Positions 1 to 8,823 of a stretch of DNA of 64,000 bases are shown in pieces (the stretch's first letter is position 1; the number at the start of each line of letters is the position of its first letter). A program made the translations under genes and the position numbers. Source of the DNA: Blautia sp. An81. Lineage in GTDB: Bacteria; Bacillota; Clostridia; Lachnospirales; Lachnospiraceae. Under the pieces are notes generated by a model, which worked only from the letters and a program-made list of their open reading frames with translations, had not been told where the DNA came from and did not search any database. The stretch spans positions 62,001-126,000 of the forward strand of contig NZ_NFHH01000003.1 of the NCBI RefSeq assembly GCF_002161285.1, read 5' to 3'.

Positions 1-893
1 CGGATCCCCTGGATGATGCCGTTGGCAGGAAGATATAAAAAAGTCTGGAGCTTATAGTAAATTCCCAGGATCGTTACATAAATCTGGGAAAAAGAAGTCA
101 GAATCACATTCAGGGAGGCAATCAGCAGGGATGGAAGGGCGATGTTCAGAGAAGCCGGAATGCCAATGGAATATAACCGGGCCGTAAGCCCCTTTTCCCT
201 CACCAGATGCTGAATCCCGATATGGAGAGGAAGGGTCCCTGAAAAATAGACTCCCAGATAGATCACAAGGGATACTACCTGTCCCAGCCCGGTGGCCAGG
301 GCTGCTCCTTCGATTCCCATTTCCGGGCAGGGACCAAGGCCGAAGATCATGATGGGATCCAGGATAATATTAGTGATACATCCAGCCATAAGACTGACCA
401 TACTGACGGTCATCTGGCCGGTAGACTGGAAGATTTTTTCAAAAGAAATCCCCAGAGTAATTATGGGAGAAAAGGCAAATACGATCATGGAATAGCGCAT
501 GCCCAGATCAAAGAGAGAAGCCTGGGAAGTAAACATCCGGAGAAAGGCAGGCATTAGGGCAATGGATCCAACAGCCAGCAGCAATCCATGGAACAGAGCC
601 AGAACAAGTCCCCAGGTAGCCGCCCGGTTGGCCTTTTCTTTTTCCGAAGCGCCCAGATAAAATGCAATGACGGCATTGATCCCTACGCCAAAACCAATGG
701 CGATGGCATTGATAAAGTTCTGGACAGGATAGACCAGGGATAGGGCCGTCATGGCGTCTTCGCTGATCTTTGCCACAAAAAAACTGTCTACAATATTGTA
801 CAGAGAATTCACCAGCATAGAGATCATCATAGGAAATCCCATGGATAAGATCAGAGAGAATACTGGTTTTTCCTTCATAAAAGTTTCGTTCAT
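1..893 (-). CDS. MATE-family multidrug/Na+ efflux transporter (3' end outside window)
   Basis: Reading the reverse strand from the ATG at 893 gives an uninterrupted, very hydrophobic protein of about 297 residues that is still open at base 1. It begins MNETFMKEKPVFSLILSMGF and continues with repeated transmembrane helices and segments typical of MATE exporters, such as SLYNIVDSFFVAKIS and LVYPVQNFINAIAIGFGVG. The start is fixed by an AAGGAG ribosome site at about 906-911. MATE proteins use a Na+ or H+ gradient to export cationic compounds; the substrate here cannot be read from sequence. The gene has its own promoter (1029-1058) and a leader of roughly 130 bases holding a terminator-like hairpin, so expression may be attenuated. 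A second, complete MATE gene lies at 44305-45663. Confidence 0.88.
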   Translation of the reverse strand, partial: MNETFMKEKPVFSLILSMGFPMMISMLVNSLYNIVDSFFVAKISEDAMTALSLVYPVQNFINAIAIGFGVGINAVIAFYLGASEKEKANRAATWGLVLALFHGLLLAVGSIALMPAFLRMFTSQASLFDLGMRYSMIVFAFSPIITLGISFEKIFQSTGQMTVSMVSLMAGCITNIILDPIMIFGLGPCPEMGIEGAALATGLGQVVSLVIYLGVYFSGTLPLHIGIQHLVREKGLTARLYSIGIPASLNIALPSLLIASLNVILTSFSQIYVTILGIYYKLQTFLYLPANGIIQGI

Positions 894-940
894 TTTTCTT
901 ATCACTCCTTGTGTAATAATATTTACCGCCGCTATGAGCA

Positions 941-979
941 AAAGAAAAGCCACATAATCACCGACGGCGATTATGTGGC
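941..979 (-). terminator. Terminator-like hairpin in the MATE gene leader (possible attenuator)
   Basis: The arms GCCACATAATC and GATTATGTGGC form an 11-bp perfect stem around a 9-base loop. On the reverse strand the stem is followed by TTTTCTTT. It lies between the promoter and the start codon of the MATE gene, so it would end transcription before the gene unless prevented. An upstream stretch, ATGTGG at about 1007-1012 on the same transcript, could pair with CCACAT in the first arm. No known riboswitch class was recognised. Confidence 0.55.
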
Positions 980-1028
980 GAAAAATGGGATGCTCCCAGA
1001 AAAATCCACATGGAATTTTAGCAGTACC

Positions 1029-1058
1029 ATTATATGCAGAACCTTCCAAGATTGTCAA
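1029..1058 (-). promoter_or_regulatory. Sigma-A-type promoter for the MATE gene
   Basis: On the reverse strand TTGACA (1053-1058) and TATAAT (1029-1034) match both consensus boxes with an 18-base spacer. Transcription would start near 1022. Confidence 0.75.
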
Positions 1059-1082
1059 GATATTATTTAACAAGAAAATACG

Positions 1083-1111
1083 TTGAACTGCGAAAGGATT
1101 CGTTTTATAAT
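1083..1111 (+). promoter_or_regulatory. Promoter for glycerate kinase
   Basis: TTGAAC (1083-1088) and TATAAT (1106-1111) are separated by 17 bases. The predicted start near 1118 argues against the upstream ATG at 1120 and for the ATG at 1156. Confidence 0.65.
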
Positions 1112-1155
1112 CAAAGAGATTGAAAGAACAGAAGAACCAGACAAGGAGTAAGGGT

Positions 1156-2295
1156 ATGAAAGTAGTGATTGCGATTGATTCATTTAAAGGGAGCCTGTCT
1201 TCTCTGGAGGCAGGAGAGGCAGCAAAAAGGGGAATATTGAAAAGTAATCCTCAGGCACAGGTAGAGATCAGACCGCTGGCAGATGGAGGCGAAGGAACCG
1301 TAGAAGCATTGGTCCAGGGAATGGGAGGACGTACCTGTAAAGTGACAGTTACAGGACCTCTTGGAAATCCGGTAGAGGCAGAATATGGAATTGTAGGAGA
1401 GAACACGGCGGTAATCGAAATGTCTGCGGCAGCAGGAATTACTCTGGTTCCGGACCAGATGAGAAATCCTCTCTATACCACTACCTATGGAGTAGGAGAA
1501 ATGATAAAAGATGCTGTTGAAAAGGGATGCAGAAGATTTCTGGTGGGAATCGGAGGCAGTGCTACCAATGATGGAGGAGTGGGGATGCTCCAGGCTCTGG
1601 GTTATGAATTTTTGGATGCTGAAGGGAATGAGGTTCCTCTGGGGGCCAGAGGGCTGGAACAGCTGTCAGCCATCAAAGACGAAAAAGTTCTTCCCCAGTT
1701 AAAGGAATGTGAGTTCCGTGTTGCCTGTGATGTGGAAAATCCTCTGTGCGGACCTCAGGGCAGCAGCGCCATCTATGGCCCTCAGAAGGGGGCAGATGCG
1801 GAAATGATCGACAAGATGGATAAATGGCTGGGTGCTTATGCAGAGCTGGCTGGAAAAACTTTTCCTCAGGCAGACCCGGAAAAACCGGGGACCGGAGCAG
1901 CAGGCGGCCTGGGCTTTGCTTTTCTTACTTTTACAAACAGTGTTCTGGAATCAGGGATACAGATTATTCTGGAAGAAACCAGACTGGAAGATTACGTGAA
2001 AGATGCAGATGTGGTTGTTACCGGAGAAGGACGCCTTGACGGACAGACGGCTATGGGAAAAGCGCCTGTAGGAGTAGCCAGCCTTGCAAAAAAATACGGG
2101 AAGACTGTAGTTGCCTTTTCAGGAAGTGTGACCAGAGATGCAGTAAAATGCAATGAAAAAGGAATCGATGCATTTTTCCCTGTTGTCAGGGGAACCTCCA
2201 CTTTGGAAGAAGCTATGGAGCCGGAGACTGCAGGGCAGAATCTGTCTGATACGGCAGAACAGGTATTTCGCCTTATAAATTTAAAATCTATATAA
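1156..2295 (+). CDS. glxK: Glycerate 2-kinase (GlxK/GarK family)
   Basis: The 379-residue product opens with MKVVIAIDSFKGSLSSLEA, the usual N terminus of the type II glycerate kinase family. Also visible are PLADGGEGTVEAL and the glycine-rich GIGGSATNDGGVGMLQALG and VVTGEGRLDGQTAMGKAP segments. The enzyme phosphorylates D-glycerate with ATP in the cytoplasm, feeding glycerate or serine-derived carbon into glycolysis. The ATG at 1156 is preferred over the in-frame ATG at 1120 because AAGGAG lies just upstream and the homologous region begins there. The gene stands alone, with its own promoter and a terminator at 2308-2360. Confidence 0.93.
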   Translation: MKVVIAIDSFKGSLSSLEAGEAAKRGILKSNPQAQVEIRPLADGGEGTVEALVQGMGGRTCKVTVTGPLGNPVEAEYGIVGENTAVIEMSAAAGITLVPDQMRNPLYTTTYGVGEMIKDAVEKGCRRFLVGIGGSATNDGGVGMLQALGYEFLDAEGNEVPLGARGLEQLSAIKDEKVLPQLKECEFRVACDVENPLCGPQGSSAIYGPQKGADAEMIDKMDKWLGAYAELAGKTFPQADPEKPGTGAAGGLGFAFLTFTNSVLESGIQIILEETRLEDYVKDADVVVTGEGRLDGQTAMGKAPVGVASLAKKYGKTVVAFSGSVTRDAVKCNEKGIDAFFPVVRGTSTLEEAMEPETAGQNLSDTAEQVFRLINLKSI

Positions 2296-2307
2296 AGCAA
2301 AATATAT

Positions 2308-2360
2308 ACCCTCTCTGAACAAGAGGCCTGTGTGTCCCTGTACAGAGAGGGTAGGATTTT
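2308..2360 (+). terminator. Intrinsic terminator after glycerate kinase
   Basis: ACCCTCTCTG (2308-2317) pairs perfectly with CAGAGAGGGT (2343-2352), and a short T-run follows (AGGATTTTT). Confidence 0.75.
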
Positions 2361-2417
2361 TCCAGCATAAGACAGCTGGAAGGGATAGAAAGATGAAGGA
2401 CAGAAAAGGAGAAGAGA

Positions 2418-3953
2418 ATGGAAACAGAGAAAAAGCCAGAGGGCTGGAGCCGGAAAATTTATCTGGAACTGACGCCTCCAAGCCAGGAGGATAATGTCTC
2501 GGATCAGGAGCGGATTTTGAGGGCTCTGAGAGGGGAATATGGAGAAGTCAGCTGCAGCCTTCCGGTCTTAAAGAAACTATATCCTCTCTGCTGCCAGGCG
2601 GACTGGAAGATTACACTGCTTCTTGTATGGAACGGGAAAAGCTGGGAGCTGGCAAATATAGAACCGGGAGATACTTCAGATGAACATTATGGGTTCTGTG
2701 CGGATTTGGGGAGTACGATTTTAGCCGGAGAGCTGGTAGATATGAATACGGGGAAAGTTCTCTGGCAGAAGTCTGTGTTTAACCATCAGATCGCCTATGG
2801 AGAAGATATTCTTACAAGAATTTTTTACGGAAAGGATAATCCTCAGAAGCTGGAAGAAATCAGGAAAGCCACAGTAGACAGCTTTTTGGAACTATTTGAA
2901 AAAATGGAGCAGGATACCGGAATCTCCGGGGAGCAGTGTGCATCTATGGTCATAGCGGGAAACACTACGATGATGCATTTTCTCTATGGTCTGGACGCTT
3001 TCTGCGCATTTTCCGCCCCTTACGCGGTGCGCACCCTGAAACCGGACTGCTATAGAGCCGTGGACCTGGGCTTTCCTTTAAAAGGATATGTATATGGTTA
3101 TCCTGGACAGGCGAACTATCTGGGAGGAGATATTTTAAGCGGTATAGTAGAAACAGAAATATACAAAGGGGAAGAGATTTCGGTTTTTCTGGATATCGGG
3201 ACTAACGGAGAACTGGTCATTGGAAATAAGGATTTCCTGGTGGCAGGTGCAGGAGCTGCAGGACCGGCTCTGGAAGGCGGTGTAGTAAAAACAGGTATGC
3301 GGGCGGAACCGGGAGCCGTGGACCGGGTTCATATAGAAAATGGACAGGTACAGATTCATGTGATCGGTGAAAGGGCGCCGGCAGGTATCTGCGGTTCCGG
3401 TATTGTGGATCTGCTGGCTGAGATGTTTCTCAATGGCTGGATTGATGTAAGAGGCCGTTATGTGGAGGAAGCTTCTGAAAAAATCCGGAAAGTAGAAGGA
3501 GAACTGGCTGCCGAATATGGGCCCGGCCTCTTTTTCTTCCAGAAGGATATAGAAGAGTTTCTGAAGACAAAAGCCGCAGCCGGGACCATGGTAGAATATA
3601 TGATGGGAGAAGTAGGACTGGAAATGAAGGATATTGGGCGCTTTTATGTGGCAGGAGCCTTTGGAACCCATATTTCTAAAGAGGCTGGAATTACTGTAGG
3701 GCTTTATCCGGATATTCCCAGAGACAGGCTTCTTCTTCCGGGAAACAGTTCTCTGGCCGGCGCAAGGAAAATGCTTCTCCATAAAGAGATTAAGGAAGCG
3801 GTAGAGAAAATCCTGGATAAGATGACCTATATCCAGTTTGGGGCCGTAGACAATTTCCTGCATCTCATGGTGGCGGCAGAGGCCATTCCCCATACAGATA
3901 TCGGCAGATATCCAACAGTGGAAAAAGAATTGAAAAAAAGAGGACTGCTGTAG
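2418..3953 (+). CDS. ASKHA-domain (RACo/DUF4445-like) protein lacking the N-terminal ferredoxin domain
   Basis: The 511-residue product matches the linker and actin-like ATPase portions of reductive activators of corrinoid proteins. The linker includes KIYLELTPPSQEDN near residue 14. The ASKHA core begins near residue 92 (YGFCADLGSTI) and includes VIAGNTTMMHFL, FLDIGTNGELVIGNKD and FYVAGAFGTHISKEAG. Known family members use ATP to drive reduction of Co(II) corrinoid to Co(I), and they normally carry about 100 N-terminal residues with a [2Fe-2S] centre. That domain is absent here. The upstream 120 bases hold only the previous gene's terminator and encode no cysteine-rich segment. No corrinoid protein or methyltransferase is adjacent, so the partner is unknown. 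The identity of the ASKHA part is well supported; the function is inferred. Confidence 0.8.
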   Translation: METEKKPEGWSRKIYLELTPPSQEDNVSDQERILRALRGEYGEVSCSLPVLKKLYPLCCQADWKITLLLVWNGKSWELANIEPGDTSDEHYGFCADLGSTILAGELVDMNTGKVLWQKSVFNHQIAYGEDILTRIFYGKDNPQKLEEIRKATVDSFLELFEKMEQDTGISGEQCASMVIAGNTTMMHFLYGLDAFCAFSAPYAVRTLKPDCYRAVDLGFPLKGYVYGYPGQANYLGGDILSGIVETEIYKGEEISVFLDIGTNGELVIGNKDFLVAGAGAAGPALEGGVVKTGMRAEPGAVDRVHIENGQVQIHVIGERAPAGICGSGIVDLLAEMFLNGWIDVRGRYVEEASEKIRKVEGELAAEYGPGLFFFQKDIEEFLKTKAAAGTMVEYMMGEVGLEMKDIGRFYVAGAFGTHISKEAGITVGLYPDIPRDRLLLPGNSSLAGARKMLLHKEIKEAVEKILDKMTYIQFGAVDNFLHLMVAAEAIPHTDIGRYPTVEKELKKRGLL

Positions 3954-4011
3954 CAGGAAAGAGCCGGAAAATTCCGGGACATCTTCACTGGGGACAGCAG
4001 TCCTCTTTTTT
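3939..4011. terminator. Bidirectional terminator between the ASKHA gene and aroA
   Basis: AGAGGACTGCTGT (overlapping the ASKHA stop codon) pairs with ACAGCAGTCCTC at 3994-4005. T-runs follow on both strands: CTTTTTT forward, and the complement of GAAAAAAAG in reverse. It serves two convergent genes. Confidence 0.75.
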
Positions 4012-5287
4012 AATGCTGAAGACTTTGAAGGTCTTCGTAGAAGTTTGGATAAGAGATATTTACACAATCTGCCTGGGTAATCTCTGTCTCTCCTTCTGAA
4101 GCCAGCCCTGCTACAGCGAAGGACATGGCAATCCGGTGATCCAGATGACTGTCCAGCTGGGCTCCGTGGAGAAGAGGGCCTCCTTTAATGATCATACCAT
4201 CTTCTGTAGGCGTTACATCGGCCCCCATAGCCTGTAAATGATGGACCATAATATCCAGGCGGTTAGATTCTTTTACTTTCAGTTCCTGGGCATCTCGGAT
4301 CACTGTGACGCCTTCTGCAAAAGCAGCCATTACCGCTATGACAGGAAGTTCGTCGATGAGAGTGGGAATCAGCTCTCCCTGTATCACAGTACCTTTCAGG
4401 GAGCTGTATTTTACAAGAAGATCTGCCGCCGGTTCCTGACAGTGCTCACGCTGATTTAAAATCTGGATATTGGCGCCCATCTGCCGGCATACCCGTAGGA
4501 TTCCGTCTCTGGTAGGATTGATTCCCACATTCTTGATCAAGATTTCAGAGCCTGGCACCAGAAGACCTGCGGCTATAAAATAGGCAGCGGAAGAAATATC
4601 TCCCGGTACCTGGACTTCCTGGCCGGTGAGAGCAGGTTCCGGTTCAATAGTTACAGTTGTATTTTGGCTTGTCACTGTGGCCCCAAAGGAGCGGAGCATT
4701 AACTCAGAATGGTTTCTGGAAAGGAATGGCTCTGTAACACTGGTAGGCCCATCGGCGTAAAGACCTGCAAGAAGCACACAGGACTTCACCTGGGCGGAAC
4801 TTACCGGGGAATTATAATGAATCCCTTTGAGAGGGCTGCCCTGGATCTCCAGGGGTACACAGTCGTTGCCACGGATGCTTTTTATATTTCCGCCCATAGC
4901 GGTAAGAGGAGTGATAATTCGTCTCATAGGCCTCTTCTGAATGGATTCGTCCCCGGTCAGAGCACTTTGAAAATTCTGGCCTGCCAGGATACCGCTGAGG
5001 AGACGGACAGTTGTGCCGCTGTTGCCTGCGTCCAGAATATCAGAAGGAGCAGTAAGGCCGTGGAGTCCTTTTCCATGGATAAGGATTTCACCCGGTTTTT
5101 TCTCGATTTCAATTCCCATTTTCTGAAAACAGTCTATAGTGGAAAGACAGTCCGCGCCTTCCAGAAAATTAGTAATACTGGTGGTACCCTTGGAAAGAGC
5201 GCCCAGCATTACACTGCGATGGGAGATGGATTTATCTCCCGGAACCGTCACTTCCCCTTTTAATGGAGCTGATTTGCTGAATTTCAT
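4010..5287 (-). CDS. aroA: 3-phosphoshikimate 1-carboxyvinyltransferase (EPSP synthase)
   Basis: The 425-residue protein carries VPGDKSISHRSVMLGAL near residue 15 and DAGNSGTTVRLLSGIL near residue 86, both hallmarks of EPSP synthase. ELKVKESNRLD and HLDHRIAMSFAVAGL follow in the second half. It joins phosphoenolpyruvate to shikimate-3-phosphate in the aromatic amino-acid pathway. It is the second gene of a reverse-strand pair, 8 bases downstream of tyrA. The length is normal for the family. Confidence 0.96.
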   Translation of the reverse strand: MKFSKSAPLKGEVTVPGDKSISHRSVMLGALSKGTTSITNFLEGADCLSTIDCFQKMGIEIEKKPGEILIHGKGLHGLTAPSDILDAGNSGTTVRLLSGILAGQNFQSALTGDESIQKRPMRRIITPLTAMGGNIKSIRGNDCVPLEIQGSPLKGIHYNSPVSSAQVKSCVLLAGLYADGPTSVTEPFLSRNHSELMLRSFGATVTSQNTTVTIEPEPALTGQEVQVPGDISSAAYFIAAGLLVPGSEILIKNVGINPTRDGILRVCRQMGANIQILNQREHCQEPAADLLVKYSSLKGTVIQGELIPTLIDELPVIAVMAAFAEGVTVIRDAQELKVKESNRLDIMVHHLQAMGADVTPTEDGMIIKGGPLLHGAQLDSHLDHRIAMSFAVAGLASEGETEITQADCVNISYPNFYEDLQSLQH

Positions 5288-5295
5288 AGATTTTT

Positions 5296-6393
5296 CTACC
5301 TCTCGTAAATAATATAATTTCGCTTTTTAAGCTGCTCTGCAGCAAGCTTCTGGGCTTCCTCTTCATAAAATTCGATTCGGAGAACGCCGTCTTCAAACTC
5401 ACGGTTGTGGACAATGCCGATATTTTTAATACTTATATTGTTCATGGAAAGAATCGTGGCAATGGTGGCAATGGCGCCTGTTTCGTCTACCACATCACAG
5501 TATAAGGTAAAAGATTTTTTCAGAGGACCGCTGGGAGCGTCACTGAAAGAATTCCGGTATTCCCGTGACTGGGCAAACATTTCATAGAGACCGTTCTCAT
5601 CTCTCTGGTCTACCAGATACTTGGCCTGGACAATCTGCCGGATATACTCATCCAGGACTCTGGAAATATACTCCGGGTTCTCCAGGCAGATCTGCTGCCA
5701 CATATGAGGAGAAGAAGAGGCAATCCTGGTAATATCCTTAAATCCTCCGGCGGCAATGGTCTTCATATGCTCCTGAGGAGAATCCAGTTTCTTTACTACG
5801 TTTACCAGAGAGGCTGCTACAATATGAGGCAGATGACTGACAGAGGCAGTGATAAAGTCGTGCTCATCCCAGGACAGGATTATAGGCAGGGCTCCGATAG
5901 AGGAAACCAGTTCTGTATAAGCACCGATTTTATCAAGTCCCGCTTCCTCCGATGGAGTAAGGATATAATAAGCATTTTCAATTAAGTGATCGGTAGAATA
6001 TTCATAACCTGTTTTTTCGCTGCCGGCCATGGGATGACCACCGATAAAATTGCCCGCCATGCCAAGAGCAGTGACCTGACGGTGGATTTCTCCTTTTACA
6101 CTTCCTACATCTGTGAGGATACAGCCTGGCCGTATGGTTTCTTTCAGCCAGGGGAGACACTCCAGATTATAATCTACTGTGGCGCAGAGAAAGATATAAT
6201 CGCAGAGAGCAAAACGGGTATCCCGTTCTGTGCAGGGGATATCCACAATGCCGTCAAAGACTGCGTCCTCCAGAACCTCTTTGGTCCTGTTATAGGCCAG
6301 GATCTGGTAATCCGGATGAAATTTTCGAATCGCTTTTGCAATGGAGCCTCCGATGAGCCCCAGTCCGATAAAACCTATGGTGGTGGTTTCCAT
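5296..6393 (-). CDS. tyrA: Prephenate dehydrogenase with C-terminal ACT domain
   Basis: The 365-residue protein starts METTTIGFIGLGLIGGSIAK, a Rossmann NAD-binding loop. Prephenate dehydrogenase segments follow (GGHPMAGSEKTGYE, VSHLPHIVAASLV). Residues from about 295 form an ACT domain (TLYCDVVDETGAIATIATIL), the usual feedback site for tyrosine. The enzyme oxidatively decarboxylates prephenate to 4-hydroxyphenylpyruvate. It is the promoter-proximal gene of the tyrA-aroA operon, with an AGAAGGAGT ribosome site just upstream. Confidence 0.95.
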   Translation of the reverse strand: METTTIGFIGLGLIGGSIAKAIRKFHPDYQILAYNRTKEVLEDAVFDGIVDIPCTERDTRFALCDYIFLCATVDYNLECLPWLKETIRPGCILTDVGSVKGEIHRQVTALGMAGNFIGGHPMAGSEKTGYEYSTDHLIENAYYILTPSEEAGLDKIGAYTELVSSIGALPIILSWDEHDFITASVSHLPHIVAASLVNVVKKLDSPQEHMKTIAAGGFKDITRIASSSPHMWQQICLENPEYISRVLDEYIRQIVQAKYLVDQRDENGLYEMFAQSREYRNSFSDAPSGPLKKSFTLYCDVVDETGAIATIATILSMNNISIKNIGIVHNREFEDGVLRIEFYEEEAQKLAAEQLKKRNYIIYER

Positions 6394-6496
6394 TTAAATG
6401 TGTACTCCTTCTGAAACTTAATATTCTGACATGCAGAGAGCTGATAAGCTGATACCTGGGTTCATGTACCAGTTTTGCTGACTACCAATAGTAATA

Positions 6497-6525
6497 ATTT
6501 TATGATAGGTGTTGAAAAATGTCAA
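6497..6525 (-). promoter_or_regulatory. Promoter for the tyrA-aroA operon
   Basis: On the reverse strand TTGACA (6520-6525) and TAAAAT (6497-6502) are 17 bases apart. The leader to tyrA is about 100 bases; I saw no T-box or terminator in it. Confidence 0.7.
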
Positions 6526-6636
6526 CAGTTTAGTGCTTTAAAGTGAAAAATAAAGAGGATTTACAACAAGTAGGGCAGAATACCCTGTGATTTCAGAAAT
6601 GGTTTGTAAAAACCTTGTCTAATTTGAATGAAATAC

Positions 6637-6665
6637 TTGAATTGTTGAGAAATTTTTAGTAGAAT
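6637..6665 (+). promoter_or_regulatory. Promoter for the EF-G-like gene
   Basis: TTGAAT (6637-6642) and TAGAAT (6660-6665) are separated by 17 bases. A TTGGGAGG ribosome site lies before the ATG at 6697. The rest of the 303-base gap between tyrA and this gene holds only the two divergent promoters. Confidence 0.6.
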
Positions 6666-6696
6666 ATACACATATTAAGTTTGGGAGGTATTACAT

Positions 6697-8784
6697 ATGG
6701 ACGTTTTTAGAACCGACAGAATTAGAAATGTGGTCCTGCTCGGCCATGGCGGTGCCGGTAAGACGAGTCTGGTAGAAGCGATGGCTTATTTATCAGGTAT
6801 TACAAGCCGCTTGGGGAAAGTGACAGATGGAAACACCGTGAGCGACTATGATAAAGAGGAGATAAAGAGAAAGTTTTCAATTTCAACATCTGTTGTACCA
6901 ATCATATGGGGTAAGGTAAAAATCAATGTATTGGATACGCCAGGCTATTTCGACTTTGTGGGGGAAGTGGAAGAAGCTGTTGCAGCGGCAGATGCAGCTA
7001 TTATCGTGGTTTCCGGTAAGGACGGCATTCAGGTAGGAACCCAGAAAGCATGGGAGCTTTGCGAGAAATATAAACTTCCGAGAATGTTCTTTGTTACAGA
7101 GATGGATATTGACGATGTCAGCTATCGTCAGGTAGTGGAGGATCTTACAGAGATGTACGGAAAGAAGATCGCTCCTATCCATATGCCCATCCGTGAGGAA
7201 GGAAAATTTGTAGGATATGTAAATATCGTAAAACAGGCCGGAAGAAAATATATCGACAGAGGCAAGAAAAAAGAATGCCCGGTGCCGGATTATCTTCAGG
7301 AGTATCTGGAAAAATATCACGAAATCCTTATGGAATCTGTGGCAGAGATCAGCGAGGAATTTATGGACCGTTATTTCGCCGGCGAAGAATTCTCAGTAGC
7401 TGAGGTTTCCGCAGCACTGAAGATGAATATTTCTGAAGGCAGCATCATTCCTGTATGTATGGGCTCTACTATCAATATTCAGGGCGTGGCAAATCTGCTG
7501 GATGATATCTGCGGATACTTCCCAAGCCCGGATCAGAGAACCTGTGCAGGTATGAATTCCAAGACAAATGAAATCTATCAGGCAGATTACGATTTCACAA
7601 AAGCAAAATCTGCTTATGTATTTAAGACTATCGTAGACCCATTCCTGGGCAAATATTCTCTGGTCAAGGTATGCTCCGGCGTTATCAAAGGAGATGATAC
7701 CCTTTACAACACAGGCAAAGAAGCAGAGGAAAAACTGAATAAGCTTTATGTTCTGGAAGGCTCCAAGCCGCTGGAAGTTCCGGAACTTCATGCAGGGGAT
7801 ATCGGCGCTATTGCAAAACTGAGTACTGTAGCCACAGGAGACACCCTTGCTACAAAGAATACCCCGCTCCTCTATGGCAAAACTGAGATTTCCACACCAT
7901 ATACTTATAAGAGATATAAGACCGTGAATAAAGGTGATGAGGATAAGGTATCACAGGCTCTGAGCAGAATGATGCAGGAAGACCTGACTTTGAAAGTTGT
8001 AAATGACTCCCTGAACCGCCAGACTTTGCTCTATGGAATTGGTGAGCAGCATCTGGATATCGTTGTTAGTAAATTAAAAGAACGTTATAAAGTAGACATT
8101 GTTCTTTCTGAACCTAAGGTTCCATTTAAAGAAACCATCCGGAAGAAAGCAGATGTAGAAGCAAAATATAAGAAACAGTCCGGCGGCCATGGTCAGTATG
8201 GACATGTTAAGATGATCTTTGAGCCATCCGGAGATCTGGAAACTCCCTATGTATTTGAACAGACCGTTGTAGGCGGAGCCGTTCCAAAGAACTACTTCCC
8301 TGCAGTAGAAAAAGGTGTTCAGGAATCTGTGGTAAAGGGACCTCTGGCTTCTTATCCTGTAGTTGGTATAAAGGCTACACTTTATGATGGATCTTATCAT
8401 CCGGTAGATTCTTCGGAAATGGCATTTAAGACTGCTGCTATCCAGGCCTTCAAGAAGGGCTTTATGGAAGCTTCACCGGTACTCTTAGAGCCTATCGTTT
8501 CCATGAAAGTCAGTGTTCCTGACAAATTTACAGGAGACGTTATGGGTGATCTGAATAAGAGGAGAGGCCGTGTGCTGGGAATGAATCCAGACACAGATCA
8601 TAAAGGAAACACAGTGATCGAGGCTGATGTTCCGATGCTTTCCATTTATGGATATTCTACAGACCTTCGTTCCATGACAGGCGGCAGCGGAAACTTCTCC
8701 TATGAATTTGCCCGTTATGAGCAGGCTCCTTCTGATATTCAGGAAAAAGAAATCGCAGCAAGAGCAAAAGCAGAAGAAGACTAA
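6697..8784 (+). CDS. Elongation factor G-like GTPase (EF-G paralogue)
   Basis: The 695-residue protein has the EF-G layout. A GTPase domain carries the P-loop GHGGAGKTS (residues 17-25) and DTPGYFDF. Then come domain II, domain III, a domain IV segment GGHGQYGHVKMIFEP and a C-terminal domain V with GDLNKRRGRVLGMNPD. The G4 motif, normally NKxD, reads TEMD (in FVTEMDIDD), so guanine recognition may be altered. It is not next to rpsL, rpsG or tuf, which fits the accessory FusA2-like subfamily rather than the main translocase. It stands alone and ends at tandem terminators. Membership of the EF-G superfamily is certain; the cellular role is not. Confidence 0.9.
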   Translation: MDVFRTDRIRNVVLLGHGGAGKTSLVEAMAYLSGITSRLGKVTDGNTVSDYDKEEIKRKFSISTSVVPIIWGKVKINVLDTPGYFDFVGEVEEAVAAADAAIIVVSGKDGIQVGTQKAWELCEKYKLPRMFFVTEMDIDDVSYRQVVEDLTEMYGKKIAPIHMPIREEGKFVGYVNIVKQAGRKYIDRGKKKECPVPDYLQEYLEKYHEILMESVAEISEEFMDRYFAGEEFSVAEVSAALKMNISEGSIIPVCMGSTINIQGVANLLDDICGYFPSPDQRTCAGMNSKTNEIYQADYDFTKAKSAYVFKTIVDPFLGKYSLVKVCSGVIKGDDTLYNTGKEAEEKLNKLYVLEGSKPLEVPELHAGDIGAIAKLSTVATGDTLATKNTPLLYGKTEISTPYTYKRYKTVNKGDEDKVSQALSRMMQEDLTLKVVNDSLNRQTLLYGIGEQHLDIVVSKLKERYKVDIVLSEPKVPFKETIRKKADVEAKYKKQSGGHGQYGHVKMIFEPSGDLETPYVFEQTVVGGAVPKNYFPAVEKGVQESVVKGPLASYPVVGIKATLYDGSYHPVDSSEMAFKTAAIQAFKKGFMEASPVLLEPIVSMKVSVPDKFTGDVMGDLNKRRGRVLGMNPDTDHKGNTVIEADVPMLSIYGYSTDLRSMTGGSGNFSYEFARYEQAPSDIQEKEIAARAKAEED

Positions 8785-8823
8785 ACTTTACCAAGGTAAA
8801 TCTCTTTCTTATAACTTATAAAA

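Noticed and set aside
292-957. Two short forward frames (292-495, 751-957)
   Set aside because: Both are antisense to the MATE gene, which is clearly coding on the reverse strand.
3135-4067. 310-residue reverse-strand frame under the ASKHA gene
   Set aside because: It is antisense to a well-supported gene, crosses the bidirectional terminator, and has no translation signals.
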